The notes under the pieces were generated by a model. The model was not told the DNA's origin and did not search any database. It was given only the letters and a program-made list of their open reading frames with translations. From Owenia fusiformis (taxonomy: Eukaryota > Annelida > Polychaeta > Sabellida > Oweniidae), in NCBI GenBank assembly GCA_903813345.2, contig CAIIXF020000004.1:18339513-18403512 (forward strand): a stretch of DNA of 64,000 nt, given 5' to 3'. Every line of letters starts with the position of its first letter. The stretch's first letter is position 1. Shown here piece by piece: positions 1 through 13,100 of this stretch. A program made the position numbers and the translations under genes.

Positions 1-1120
1 TTTTTAAATTTTCAAAAACTAAGCTTGGCAATGCTGCGTAAGTGTAAGGTTGAAAAGTTCATTGTGTAGAAATAACCGCTGGACAAAATAACGATACATT
101 GATATAGGAGCGTTTTACTCCCTGCAAAAGTTATGTGGATTTTGATATAATAGCTTTCCCACAGCATACTGGACAACTGAATAATAGTGACCTTTGAGAC
201 ATAACAAGTCTTGATCGAAAAGAAAGTACTTCAGCACTCCAATACTTGCACGGAAGGATGATAACGATGTATGATATAGTTAGAGAACAAAAGTAAGCCG
301 CTGATCAACTTAGTTCGTGTTTCAAAGATCACTATTATTCAGCTGTCTATTTCTCCGTTGGAAAGCAATAAGTTTCAAAATCGAACATGGCTCTCGAAGT
401 GAGTAAGGAGCATTATCATTATGGCACACATGCAAAAACTCACAAAAAGCAACAAAAGGATCCCGATAACAAAATTCTAACAATATGAAAATATGATATT
501 ACAAGCAGAGTCACAGTTTACTTTATGAAACAATATTTTTGTAAAGCTTATAAAGTGTGTGTTTTCCATAAAATACTGTAGTTTTGGAATCTAGGCAAGC
601 AATCAAAGTTTTTCACTTTTTGTCGTCAAAAGTTTTGACACTTCGGAAGCATGATTCACATTTCTTTATGAGAATCTCAAGAACTTCGACTTCAAATTTC
701 ATGAAAATTACGCCATTGTGTAGATAACATATTGCTCTTTAATCTGCCTTAGAATGCTCTCAATGATGTTTGTAATAGCACGGTAATTACCTTATAGTAG
801 ACGCCGTTTCGGCCGCAAACTTCGACTTGTAAATCCTCCATCTTGAATAATCGTGACGTAACTGGGAAATCCGAGCGATTTTATGTCACTTTTCTGTAAA
901 TGCCATACTTCTGATATCTAAAAATATTGCTTAGATTTCAAATAATTGTAATAGAATGTTTATTAGAACTTATGTGGTGTTTAAACGTATGTGTGTACTT
1001 TAAATTCAGCGAGATTTGACGAGAGTTTATTTTTACAGACCGGAAGTAGGCCTTACATCGAAAATAAATTTTTCAGACTTTCTAGAGTGATACGTTTGTA
1101 ACAGTTAGACACTTGAGAAG
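1..1120. other. upstream region of WDR44, no gene seen
   Basis: AT-rich DNA upstream of the first coding exon. It presumably holds the promoter and 5' UTR. A CRE/ATF-like TGACGTAA occurs near 852-859, but with no supporting context. No reading frame resembles a protein and no TATA box can be assigned. Confidence 0.4.
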
Positions 1121-1194
1121 ATGGCACTGTCGTCAGATAGTGAGAGTGAATGCTTCTTTGATGCCGAGGACGCATCTCCAGCTCGAATAACCAG
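1121..1194 (+). CDS. WDR44: WDR44 exon 1 (start codon, FFAT-like motif)
   Basis: The ATG at 1121 opens an acidic N-terminus containing [11 protein letters not shown], an FFAT-like core (FFDA with acidic flank) at the same place as EFYDAPED in vertebrate WDR44. That motif is the VAP-binding site in the family. Donor ccag|gtaaat, phase 2. Confidence 0.85.
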
Positions 1195-4100
1195 GTAAAT
1201 AAAGAGAAAATATAAAAATAAATGTATCTTTGGTCAAATAAAATTTTGCTGCAGTCTGAGTCTCACAGACTGAGCACAATAGAAGAAGTCAATAGAAAGG
1301 CTTGACTCAATAAGCATATAAAGTAAACCTTGTGAGACTGAGTCTGAGTGTTGTGATATCACCCGGGGATTTCCCAAAGTACTCTATATTTCGAACAGTG
1401 CAAGAAGTCAAATAATATCTCCTTTCTCGTACAAAGGCGGCATTTTCGGCCACAGGCGTTCCCAGACAAACCCTTGGCACCAGGGGAAATTCTTGGGCAC
1501 TTTTAGATCCAATACAATTTACATCACCATATCGATAAAACGATGTGTCTAATCATGGGCTTTCAATTAGAAGGGTAAGCAACTCTGTGTAATAACATGA
1601 GACGTTCAAAATGAGCAATGCCAGCTACCCTTTTATGGTAATATATCAAAAAGAATTAGATAAATATATATGTTTTAGTATTATTTTGAATAAAAATCAA
1701 TTTTCAATATGATTAAGCATAAGAAAGATATATTCAATATCATGTAAAAGTAAACAAAAAAGACCAATAAGGATAAGAGTATTCGAGTATTGCCTTGTGG
1801 GTAATTATTCAAGAACACATTCCAATAAAAACATAATTTGTGAGAGAATGTTCATTTTCTGCATTGTCATAATTATGATGAATTCCATTTTTTATTAATT
1901 ATCAACATGTATTTAGATAATCATGTTTTTGTTTTTGAATTATTCCTGGTAGAGCCCATGGTAATTTGAAGTTTCAATAAAGGAATCATATAAAACAAAG
2001 ATTTGTTGAAGATGGTCCGACTTAATGCCCCTGTCCGGGATTCCCCTCTGAACTAAATCACCTCTAGAACACTCCTTGGACCTACACAGTGCCCCTAGAG
2101 GGGAGAGTGTCAGAATGTCAGAAAACATATTTGTAAATGATGTCACTGTTGTCAGTTTGTTGTACTTTTTAAACCACACACACCAGAACAGAACCGAAAA
2201 GAAACCCCTCGTCCTACAATCAGAAAAGTTTTTTCTGACTACTTTGATCATTGAAAATAAGACTTAACCAAAGAGTGTCTATCATTTACATTCTAGAAGT
2301 AAGTAAACATTCATTATTGTTAGTACCTCAGTGTAAATACTCGCATCTGATTGGTCAATTAGCGGTCAACATTTTTGCCTGTACCTCACTTGTGCATTAT
2401 GGGATATCATATTATTGACCGCGTATGTTACTGTACTACACTTGTGAATTATGGGAAATATGACGTCACAATGTTTACAGAAAAAAACATGGTAGTCGGA
2501 CATTTTGTACACGTTGGTGAAAGTGATATTTTGACTTTTCTACACGGCGAGTATAGCAACAATACAAATAGAATCGCAAAATTAACATTAATTTTCTGGT
2601 GAGTACGCAGTTATGTGCCGAAAACAGGGAGTTTAGCTTCCACTGTCTTCAGATTTTCTTAAAAATTATTGCTGGCGTGGTTCATAGAAAAGATTGTGAA
2701 ATGAAGCCATGATTGATGACTGTCGTATATATGAGTATTATTAGTTTCTTCTGACTAACAAAACAATTGTAGACCTCTCCATTCGGTTAACCGTCAAAAT
2801 CATATACCTCGACTGTAAACCTTGAAACACTGTTGACCTCGACCTTCGGTCTCTGTCAACAGTAGCTTCTCGGTTTACAGTCTCGGTATACAATTTTGCC
2901 GGTTGACCTCTGGAGAGGTCAACAATTGTATAATGTAACTCTATCAGTGTTATTTTGTCAAACATGAAGCATAAGCACAATGTTTAATAGAAATAAATAT
3001 TATATTAATCGTTTTTCAATTTTCCATTTATCGAGTAGAGGCAATCTGCGTAAGGTTTTGCTCAAAGCACAAATAAAAAAGACTTCATTCAGAAATCGTA
3101 CTGTATCTAAATGTTCAAATATAGTTAAAAGTGACTAACGTGTGTGCAATGTTGTGCATGCATGCTCAAAATAAAGTGAACCAAAAATCCATTTCACATT
3201 GTGTATCAAAACTTGTGGAATTCATGAAGAATCAAGTCCATTTTACATTTCATTTTATATCAGTTGGACATTGTACTTATGCTCAATGGGTAATGCAACA
3301 ACGTCTATATACAGATGGATGTTTACTTACTTCTGGAAGGTTAGTGACAGTCTCATTCTTAAAGCTTTGAAAGCTTTAAAATATCGATTCTTGTATTCTT
3401 GTATCATTGATTCTCATTTGTCATTGAGGTAATACTGCCAAAGTGACCTCTTTCTTAACATTGATAGAAATTATCATTCAAATTGGCCTTGCACTCAGAG
3501 CTAGACAAAGAAAGCTCACATAAATAGCCATTTGCTGAGTCTACTCAACTGAACATATAAGTTACCCAACTGAAATAAGATAACCTCAGGTCAGGAGAGC
3601 ATTAAGCTGCATGCATGACTTCCTCCCTTCATAAAAAGAATATTATCACAATTTTCTGGACTCAAACATTTACTTAGCAAAATAATTTATTGAAATAAAA
3701 GTAGCTGAAAAAGATTGTAAAACACTTTCAATCCTCAGTCTAAACATAGCTTTTAAAGGTTTCAACAGCCAACATTTAGCAGATGTAGCATCAACTAACA
3801 TATAGATCTATGTCTTCATTCCACAAGATAAAGTAAGAATCACTTTTTCCATGTGTCAAAGCAATCAAAGTACCACATTGCAATAGTACAAGGGGTGATC
3901 AACAAATAACGCAAATAGAGCCCTATCTCAGAAACTAATCGGAGTTAGAGCACTAAACTTGATACATAGTATCACCAAACATTCATTAATATTTCCCAAA
4001 AATTTCAGGCAAAAACATTGGTATATGTCAAAGTAACAGTTACTATAGTAACCAATGGTATGGATACCTGAAGCAGGTTTTATATATTAAGTAACAATAT

Positions 4101-7100
4101 TGATTTAGCATATGGCAACCTATGTCATGGGCATCTGGAGTACCTCAAATATAAGATGTCACAATCTTTTTAATAATCATTTTTCATGCTCATAACTACT
4201 GCCCAGTTCTTAGCAGTTATGTCCCTATCATTGAATATATGCCTAAGGTCTGTCACCAATATAGCCCGAGCTTGCATATATTCAATGATACGGACATAAC
4301 TGTTGTATTACATACTTTTATATCATGGCTACGTTATATCAATGACGCCACGTGTCTGTGTGCGAGTGAAATTAGGAAGAAATGAAACATGACGTCCCGA
4401 TGACATCATAAGATTGTCATGGTAAAAGGTTTGGCGGCTATACAGGAATATATAGCCAACCTTCAGCTCCATTGACTTCAATACAAATGCTTCGCTGGGT
4501 ATGTAATACATTTAAATAGTGACAGTTTCATCAACCATAACCAGTTGCTCTACTTCTTTAATCTCTGCTGTGTATGTTGTTTTTGGAGCACCTATACGCG
4601 AAGCATCCTCAGCGGATCTTCTTGGCTTTTCAGTAATCGTTCTGTAATGTACCATCTGTAGACATTGCTTTGTCCGTTTTTATCACCAAATGACTTTGAA
4701 TTCTTTAGTATCTCTTAAGTTTTTTGCGATGACATTTCATTCAAATAACAGCATTATATCAGTTCTTTCTGTCTTCTATGGAGATCTGAAGTTCTTAATT
4801 CAACCATTTTCAGTATGGCTGACTTGACTTTGATTTCCTCAATATGCCTGTGTTTTCTGTCATCCAATCGTTGGATATCGACAAGTCACATGTATGGTGA
4901 AAACTTATTGTTGTGTAGGTATAATGACATCATGATTAAAAGTAGATCACATTAATTGAGAGAAACTTTTCAGAATTGATTTACACCCAAATAACATCAA
5001 ATCTGTATGACTTAATGGTGTTTTTCAAACTCATTTTGGTGAAGCGTTCTTATTGTTATGATTCACGACCTGCTTCAGGTGCCCATACCACAGGTTGCTA
5101 TGGCAACCGTTACTCCGACATAAAGTTATATACGTGCCTAAAATTTTGCCTAAATAATAATGAATGTTTGGTGATACGATGTATCAAATTTGGTGTTGTA
5201 ACTCTATTTAGTTTCTGAGATAGGGCTCTATTTGCGTTATTTGTTGATCACCCCTTGTAACTTGTATATTTCAGATAAATTATTGGCCATAGTTTCATTT
5301 GCGGTAAACTTGTGGCCTTTTATAATTTAGGGAGTTTCAACCATGACATATTTTTCGTAAATATGCTGTATCAGGGCCCAGGCTAGGCTAAAACTTTTTG
5401 GAGATTAGATCTTGACAACGAGGAGTATGCTGCATTTTCATTTGGTAATCTTAACAACTCAGTTTATTCAATGTCATGATCCCCCAGTAAATATCATATT
5501 GACCCTGGTTATGAAACCAATATTCAATCCACTCCAGTATATAACCTCTATTAAACTGGTTTACAATAGTTATACCATGTTTCTTGTACTTTTAGTGAGG
5601 ATGCTGCTGAAATAAGAGCAAGGCTGGTAAGTAAATGTAGTTAAAGATTACAATTAATACAACGTGTTATATACTTTACTCTGTTGTCAAGTAATTTAGT
5701 ATCACTATTGCTACATCACTCAATCATTTATCTCAAGTCAGATATCCCTTTTGAGACAGGGGTTTAGCATCACTATTGCTATGTTATCTCAAATTTAACA
5801 TCAGTATTTCTGAAATACTGATGTCAGATAGAGCTTGCAGAAGGCCTTCTAAACCTCAGCAGTGCACAATAACTTTTAATTTCAATGACAAACATGTGTT
5901 GCGTCTGTCCTCTAGGCCAGCTCTCCTACTACTATGCTGGAGGAGGCAGAGAAGAAGCTGCTTGAAGCCAAACGTATTGCAGATGAACGCAGAAGAAAAG
6001 AAGATGAGGAGATTGAAAAACAACTTGAAGAATTAGAGAAAAAGAAAGAAGAAGCGAAACAAAAGAAAATAGAAAAGCAACAGAAACTAGTAAGTTGTGG
6101 TAGCAAGCCAATTCGGTAAAACCTAAAAAGACCTGAATACAACTATCAGACATGTATGTAAAAATGTTCAAGCTTACATGCATATAAGCTATAAGTTAGG
6201 CATAAGCTATTAAACTCCCATCACAAATGTAAACTGAATTTATAAAAGTAGTTGTAATTCAGAAAGGTTATATAAAGGATCCAAACGTTGGTCTTCAATG
6301 AAAGACTTGTCAAACCAAAGTGAATATGTGTGCAATGGAAAGAATACAAAATGAATTTTTTTACAAAACAGTTTTGTATGCTTAGACTGAGGGTCCTAGC
6401 TTTTCTCATAATATTTCAACTCTACGACATAATTTTCAGGCGGCTGAAAAAAGAGCAACAGAAAATGAAAAAAGGCGGAAAAAATTAGATGACATGCGAC
6501 GTATGATGTCAGACAATCCTTCACCCGAGACATCAAGTGATAGGCCTCCTCCTAAACCTCCAAGGCTAGATACTGGTCAAGGTGAAGGTGAAACATCAAC
6601 CCAGGTTAACAATATATCTGAAACTGACCCAGATCAAACTTGTGTTATGGAACTTGTCAATGATAATAATAGCAATAGTGTAAAAATCGACAACACAACT
6701 GAGAGCCAAGGTCAATGTGAAGGCCATGAGGTCATGGTGACCAACATTTCGCCTGAATCTAGCAAAGATAACACAATAAGAAGAAACTTAAATATATCCC
6801 TGGAGGAGAATGAACATGAAAAATCACTATCCAATAGTAAAAACTTTGCTGATTTGACAAACAGTGAATCAAAAGTTATTGAGAATAAACTCAGTGAGTC
6901 AGAGCCAGATTTAGTGCAGTGTGTAAACCCTCCAAGAGTAGCAGACGGCCCCACAGGACCAGTGGCTCCACCTAGGAGGAAAAAGAAACCAAATGATAGA
7001 AATTCAGCTGAGGTAATATTTCTGAATATAATATACGAGGGTGGGCCTATTCAAATGTAATATGATGCACCTTCTGAGCACCTCTGTCTATTCAGAACTG

Positions 7101-10100
7101 ATTTTCAAAATGACTGTTGGTACCATATTAACCCCTATCCCCTTCCCACCCCTTTTTGACTAAATCCCTTCCCATCCCCTAGTCCTTTCCTAATCCCTTC
7201 CCACACCTAACCCCATCCCCTAGGCAACCACTTACCCTTCCATTGCCCGACTCCATTGTCCATCCTGTGACCATCCCTTTGCTTTGCCCACCCCTTGTTT
7301 AAATACCATCCCTGGCAATACAATTACAAAAAGCACAACTTTTAAAGTTGGAATTTCACCATACTAAAAGTAGTAATATGTAATGGGATTTATAAATTAA
7401 TATCATTTATTGCTTATTCCATATAAAGTCAAAATGGATTCAGCATTCAATCAATCATACTTATTTCTTGAACATGTATGATGAGGTGAAAAATAATGCA
7501 AATAAACTTGTATAAAAAGGCCAATTAAGAGGATTGAAGGTGCCGAAAATATCCAAAACCGGGTAGATGTATTAAGCAGATTTAATCTGTCTTAAATGTA
7601 TCTAAAGAAGTCTTTAGCATTTGGATTTAATCACTCCTGACTATTAGAAGAGTTAGAAGAATTGTAATCCTGGCCAAGTCTAGATTGGAGGTTGATGTAT
7701 ATTGAAGCAGTAGATGTGTCACTGTATTCATATTGCTACACATTTTTGCAAGGGAATTGTTGACTGATATAATACTTAATGAAAGACTTAATTGTATTAG
7801 TAACTGCTATACCAATGAAGGAACTCTCACCAGGTTAACTTTTAATACCATGTGAATTGGAAAGGGGGCATATTATTGACAAGATAACCTTATAAATCAA
7901 GGGAATGTCCTTATATCAAGTCAGAAATGTTGTCACTTTTTAGGAGATAGACACAACATAGACCCTGTGCCCTGAAAACTGTTCTCTGTACTCTCATATC
8001 GTCTATATCCCTTCTTGTTTCTATGTTAAGCCTTTTCAACTATGTGCATATATATACATACATATTTTGTTTATAGGGGGTATCCCTGACTTCAGAGAGT
8101 GAACCTAGTCAACCACTCGCTACCCCTACCACCACAGTGTTCAGTCTAACCAAAGAGCTAGAACACTCCTTGGACCTACACAGTGCCACTAGAGGGGAGA
8201 GTGTCATTAGTACAGAGGTGAGTCTAACCAAAGAGCTAGAACACTCCTTGGACCTACACAGTGCCACTAGAGGGGAGAGTGTCATTAGTACAGAGGTGAG
8301 TCTTAAACCAAAGAGCTAGAACACTCCTTGGACCTGCACAGTGCCACTAGATGGGAGAGTGTCATTAGTACGGAGGTGAGTCTAACCAAAGAGCTAGAAC
8401 ACTCCTTGGACCTACACAGTGCCACTAGAGGGGAGAGTGTCATTAGTACAGAGGTGAGTCTAACCAAAGAGCTAGAACACTCCTTGGACCTACACAGTGC
8501 CACTAGAGGGGAGAGTGTCATTAGTACGGAGGTGAGTCTAACCAAAGAGCTAGAACACTCCTTGGACCTACACAGTGCCACTAGAGGGGAGAGTGTCATT
8601 AGTACAGAGGTGAGTCTAACCAAAGAGCTAGAACACTCCTTGGACCTACACAGTGCCACTAGAGGGGAGAGTGTCATTAGTACGGAGGTGAGTCTAACCA
8701 AAGAGCTAGAACACTCCTTGGACCTACACAGTGCCACTAGAGGGGAGAGTGTCATTAGTACGGAGGTGAGTCTAACCAAAGAGCTAGAACACTCCTTGGA
8801 CCTACATAGTGCCACTAGAGGGGAGAGTGTCATTAGTACAGAGGTGAGTCTAACCAAAGAGCTAGGACACTCCTTCGACCTACACAGTGCCACTAGAGGG
8901 GAGAGTGTCATTAGTACAGAGGTGAGTCTAACCAAAGAGCTAGAACACTCCTTGGACCTACACAGTACCACTAGAGGGGAGAGTGTCATTAGTACAGAGG
9001 TGAGTCTAACCAAAGAGCTAGAACACTCCTTGGACCTACATAGTGCCACTAGAGGGGAGAGTGTCATTAGTACGGAGGTGAGTCTAACCAAAGAGCTAGA
9101 ACACTCCTTGGACCTACACAGTGCCACTAGAGGGGAGAGTGTCATTAGTACGGAGGTGAGTCTAACCAAAGAGCTAGAACACTCCTTGGACCTACACAGT
9201 GCCACTAGAGGGGAGAGTGTCATTAGTACGGAGGTGAGTCTAACCAAAGAGCTAGAACACTCCTTGGACCTACACAGTGCCACTAGAGGGGAGAGTGTCA
9301 TTAGTACGGAGGTGAGTCTAACCAAAGAGCTAGAACACTCCTTGGACCTACACAGTGCCACTAGAGGGGAGAGTGTCATTAGTACGGAGGTGAGTCTAAC
9401 CAAAGAGCTAGAACACTCCTTGGACCTACACAGTGCCACTAGAGGGGAGAGTGTCATTAGTACGGAGGTGAGTCTAACCAAAGAGCTAGAACACTCCTTG
9501 GACCTACATAGTGCCACTAGAAGGGAGAGTGTCATTAGTACGGAGGTGAGTCTAACCAAAGAGCTAGAACACTCCTTGGACCTACACAGTGCCACTAGAG
9601 GGGAGAGTGTCATTAGTACAGAGGTGAGTCTAACCAAAGAGCTAGAACACTCCTTGGACCTACATAGTGCCACTAGAGGGGAGAGTGTCATTAGTACAGA
9701 GGTGAGTCTAACCAAAGAGCTAGAACTTATTTGACACTCAGTGCCATTAAAGGAGAAAATGTTGTTACGTACAAAGGAAAGTCTGACCAAGGATCAAGAC
9801 CTATTAATACTCCCAAATTTAAAGCTTTTAAGTGTTTTAATGGTAAATAGTGTGGAGATAATGTTATTGTGTTTCAATTTGTTTAGACAAAATATCAATA
9901 ATTATTATATCACTATCTAGCTAGCGACAGTATGATTGGTCAAAACCGGGTCACATGTCGTGGGATATCTGGCGATATTCAATGGCAATGCTAATCAGAT
10001 AAGACAACCGTGAGATATCTAGCGATATCCCATGCTCCCGGGAATTTTCAAAGAATTTGTTTTCGTTCAGTGTAAACAATTTAGTTCAGTGTAAGTCAAA

Positions 10101-13100
10101 ATGGCAGACGAACCGAGTAGATTCGTAAAAATATATATATTTCAATGTTAACCTATGACTTAATAATATTAGGGATGTTTAGCTAGACAGTGATATAAAA
10201 AAACAAATATTTCACTCTATTTTCGGTGAATACCTGTAGCACTTTCACAAGGTGATATTCCACTTGCCCTTCGGGCTTCGTGGAATATCACTTGTGAAAG
10301 ATGTACAGGTATTCACCTCAATAGAGTGAAATATTTGTTCAATATGCTTAACTCCTATGTTTACAAGTTGTTGTTCAATTTCCAAATAGGTAGAGCTACA
10401 CTTACATGTAATGTTGTTAATGGTTGCTATGATGACATGGTTGCTATGGTTTTTAAGGTTGCGGATGCTGCAGCTCCCGAAGCCAATACATCGGAGGATC
10501 ACCATGGTGATCAGGGTGAGAAGGATAGATCAGATGAATTCCAACTAGTTGTACGTAATTTAGACACGGGTGAGATGATGCCAGTAGATGTAATAGAAGA
10601 GACACTTGCCAGGCAGGCCCAGGCAAAAGCAAAACCAGGTAGACTTACCGTATATCCATCTAAAATCTGGGATGATGGTCATTGCTCTCAGATCTATGTG
10701 TGGTTTGTATTTTTCACAAGCTGGTATTATATTTACAGTATATGTTAAGATCCAGTTCATGCAGAACTGAGACACTCAATAACTCTGTTTAAGTCAAAAA
10801 TGCAAAATTCACAATTTCTGGTGCTGTTTTCAGTACCACAATACAATTTTCAAAACATTCTTCCATTGGTAGCTTTCCATCATTTGTAGACTGCATTAAC
10901 CAAAGTATTGTATATTACAGGCTCTTTAGATGGTAATCTGACACTAGAAGCAGCAACAAACATCCATTCACCAAACTCAAAGTCAAATTCTCTTCCAAGA
11001 CCACGCTCAAATTCTGGCAGGTTTTTATCAGATAAGGTAATTTTATGTGTTATTTAATCTAATAGATCAAAACCTGATCATATTAGGGCATCTAAATTTT
11101 CAAAGAAGAGTGAGTTTTTCCATCATACACACAGAGGCTCACTTTAAATGTGTTTGCACTGTAGGGGGGGGGGGTTATGTGGTAATAATGCATAACAACC
11201 CTTTATCTCTATATACATGTTGACATTTACACTTCGATCATGAGTTCCATGATTCAATTATACATGGTGTTTATGTAGGAAATCTTGGAGGCAATCACTG
11301 TGTTAAATCTTGACACTGGAGAGATCATTCCATTGAGTGTAGCAGAGGAGAAACTGCCCCAATGTGTCAACCCCATGGCTTTACATATTATGAGGCGTAC
11401 CAAAGAGTACTCAAGGTAAGCAGAATCGATTCACCTGATAGACACAATATTGTAAAAGCTTGTAAAATTTTTCATGTTTGGAGTATGTATTGCGATTAGA
11501 GTACAGTACATGTATTGATAGACATTTATAGCTTTAATATACTATTTTGGCAACAGAGGATGTGATTATAACCCTTATGATTGTTTAAATTTTGTAATTT
11601 GCAATAACTTAATAAGAAGTATACTTTATTGTGAACACATTGACAACATGTTTCCATGGCAATGAATAGTAGAATAGTGATTACTCTTAAAACTGGTTGT
11701 AATATAGCAACAATAAATTGAGAAAAATCTTGAGCATAGTAAACCATTGTATTTGTTTAATATGTTCCAGTGGGTCAAGTTTGCACCGTGAGCGCCAAAG
11801 TGACGATGATGATGATGAGGATCATGGGAAATTACATGCAGCTGCAATGAAAACTGGAAAGGAAGTGAAGAAAAAAACGTAAGATTCAAGTCTTCCAAAA
11901 TACTATTCAAGGGGCTATAAAGTAATCTTTGTTGGAGCATTCTCGTTAAAATATAATCATAAACAGTTACTATTTCATGGCTGTAATATTATTAACTTGC
12001 ATTAAAATACGTTATTTTTATAATCTGAATGAATGATTCTTATTCCAGGATAAAAATCAAGAAATTCTTGGGGAAAACTGTCAGTAAGATCAAGTCTAAA
12101 GCTGATGAAGGTAAACTTTCTTACTTTATTATATTTATGTACCGAATATATTAATTGAGATAAAATAGACAGTAGGTACCTGTAGGCTTCTCTTATTAAG
12201 ATATACTAGACTCTACACATTGAGATGAAGTAGACAATAAATATTGAGGCACAGTAGACTTGACACATCAATTGAGATAAAGTAGACGATACAGTCTACA
12301 CATTAATAAGACAAGATAAACTAAATTGTTTCCTTAAAATTGTGTGACTGGTCTCAACCAATGGGTAGGCTCAGCCATGACCATATGGTTCACTCCAAAA
12401 ATATATCTGAAAGAACAGGTTTGTTGTTTTTAGTTCTCCATGACGACAGCTCATCTGATGAAGAAGTGATAGATGGCAAACTTGCATTCTATAAGGTAAC
12501 AAAATACGCATACACATTCCTAGCAGGCATTTAATCAATTACAGCTTTTCTTGTTTTCAAACCTTTTATTTACTGTGTGTGTCATACTGGGTGAATTAAC
12601 TGCTTACATTCTGCTGGAATCATTTAACATGTTACTAATAATACTTACAGAATTGTGATAGAACTACAAGTTGATGCATGAACACGAATCTCATGATGCT
12701 TGATACTATATTTATTTAACATGATCATTTTAACACTAACATTTCAAGTCAAAGTGCATGTACATTTAAACCATCATGCCTTTTGGACCTTAAACATTTT
12801 CCTTTTTTGAATCTTAAACATTTTCCTTTTTGAATCTTCTGGAGCTTTTTGAGTTTCTCTATTTTTCAATACTTGAGCTGTCCAGAATATTTAATTTCTA
12901 GTCTGCCACTGGTAGTACAAGTAGTTTGAAATCCACCAAGAGTTTGAAACATGGTGTCTCGAAAGCCACTCTCTCCCGGAGACAGTCCAAATATTATGGG
13001 AGCTCTAATGAGCTGATATTTGAGGTATTTCTCTCTAGATTAGGAGTGGTATGGAATGGAGAAAATATAACTGGTACTTTGAGAGTTCACAATATAGAGA

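Noticed and set aside
2375-2602. Open frame ending at a gtgagt donor in intron 1
   Set aside because: No recognisable protein, no acceptor or start context; probably part of a decayed interspersed repeat.
8303-9790. 495-codon minus-strand and 468-codon plus-strand open frames
   Set aside because: Both are by-products of the 78-bp array (a multiple of three without stops). The plus frame is out of phase with exon 5 after the 2-bp insertion, and the minus frame is a mirror of the same repeat.
10389-10457. Upstream acceptor ccaaatag for exon 6
   Set aside because: It gives the wrong phase from exon 5 and the sequence between has no family similarity.
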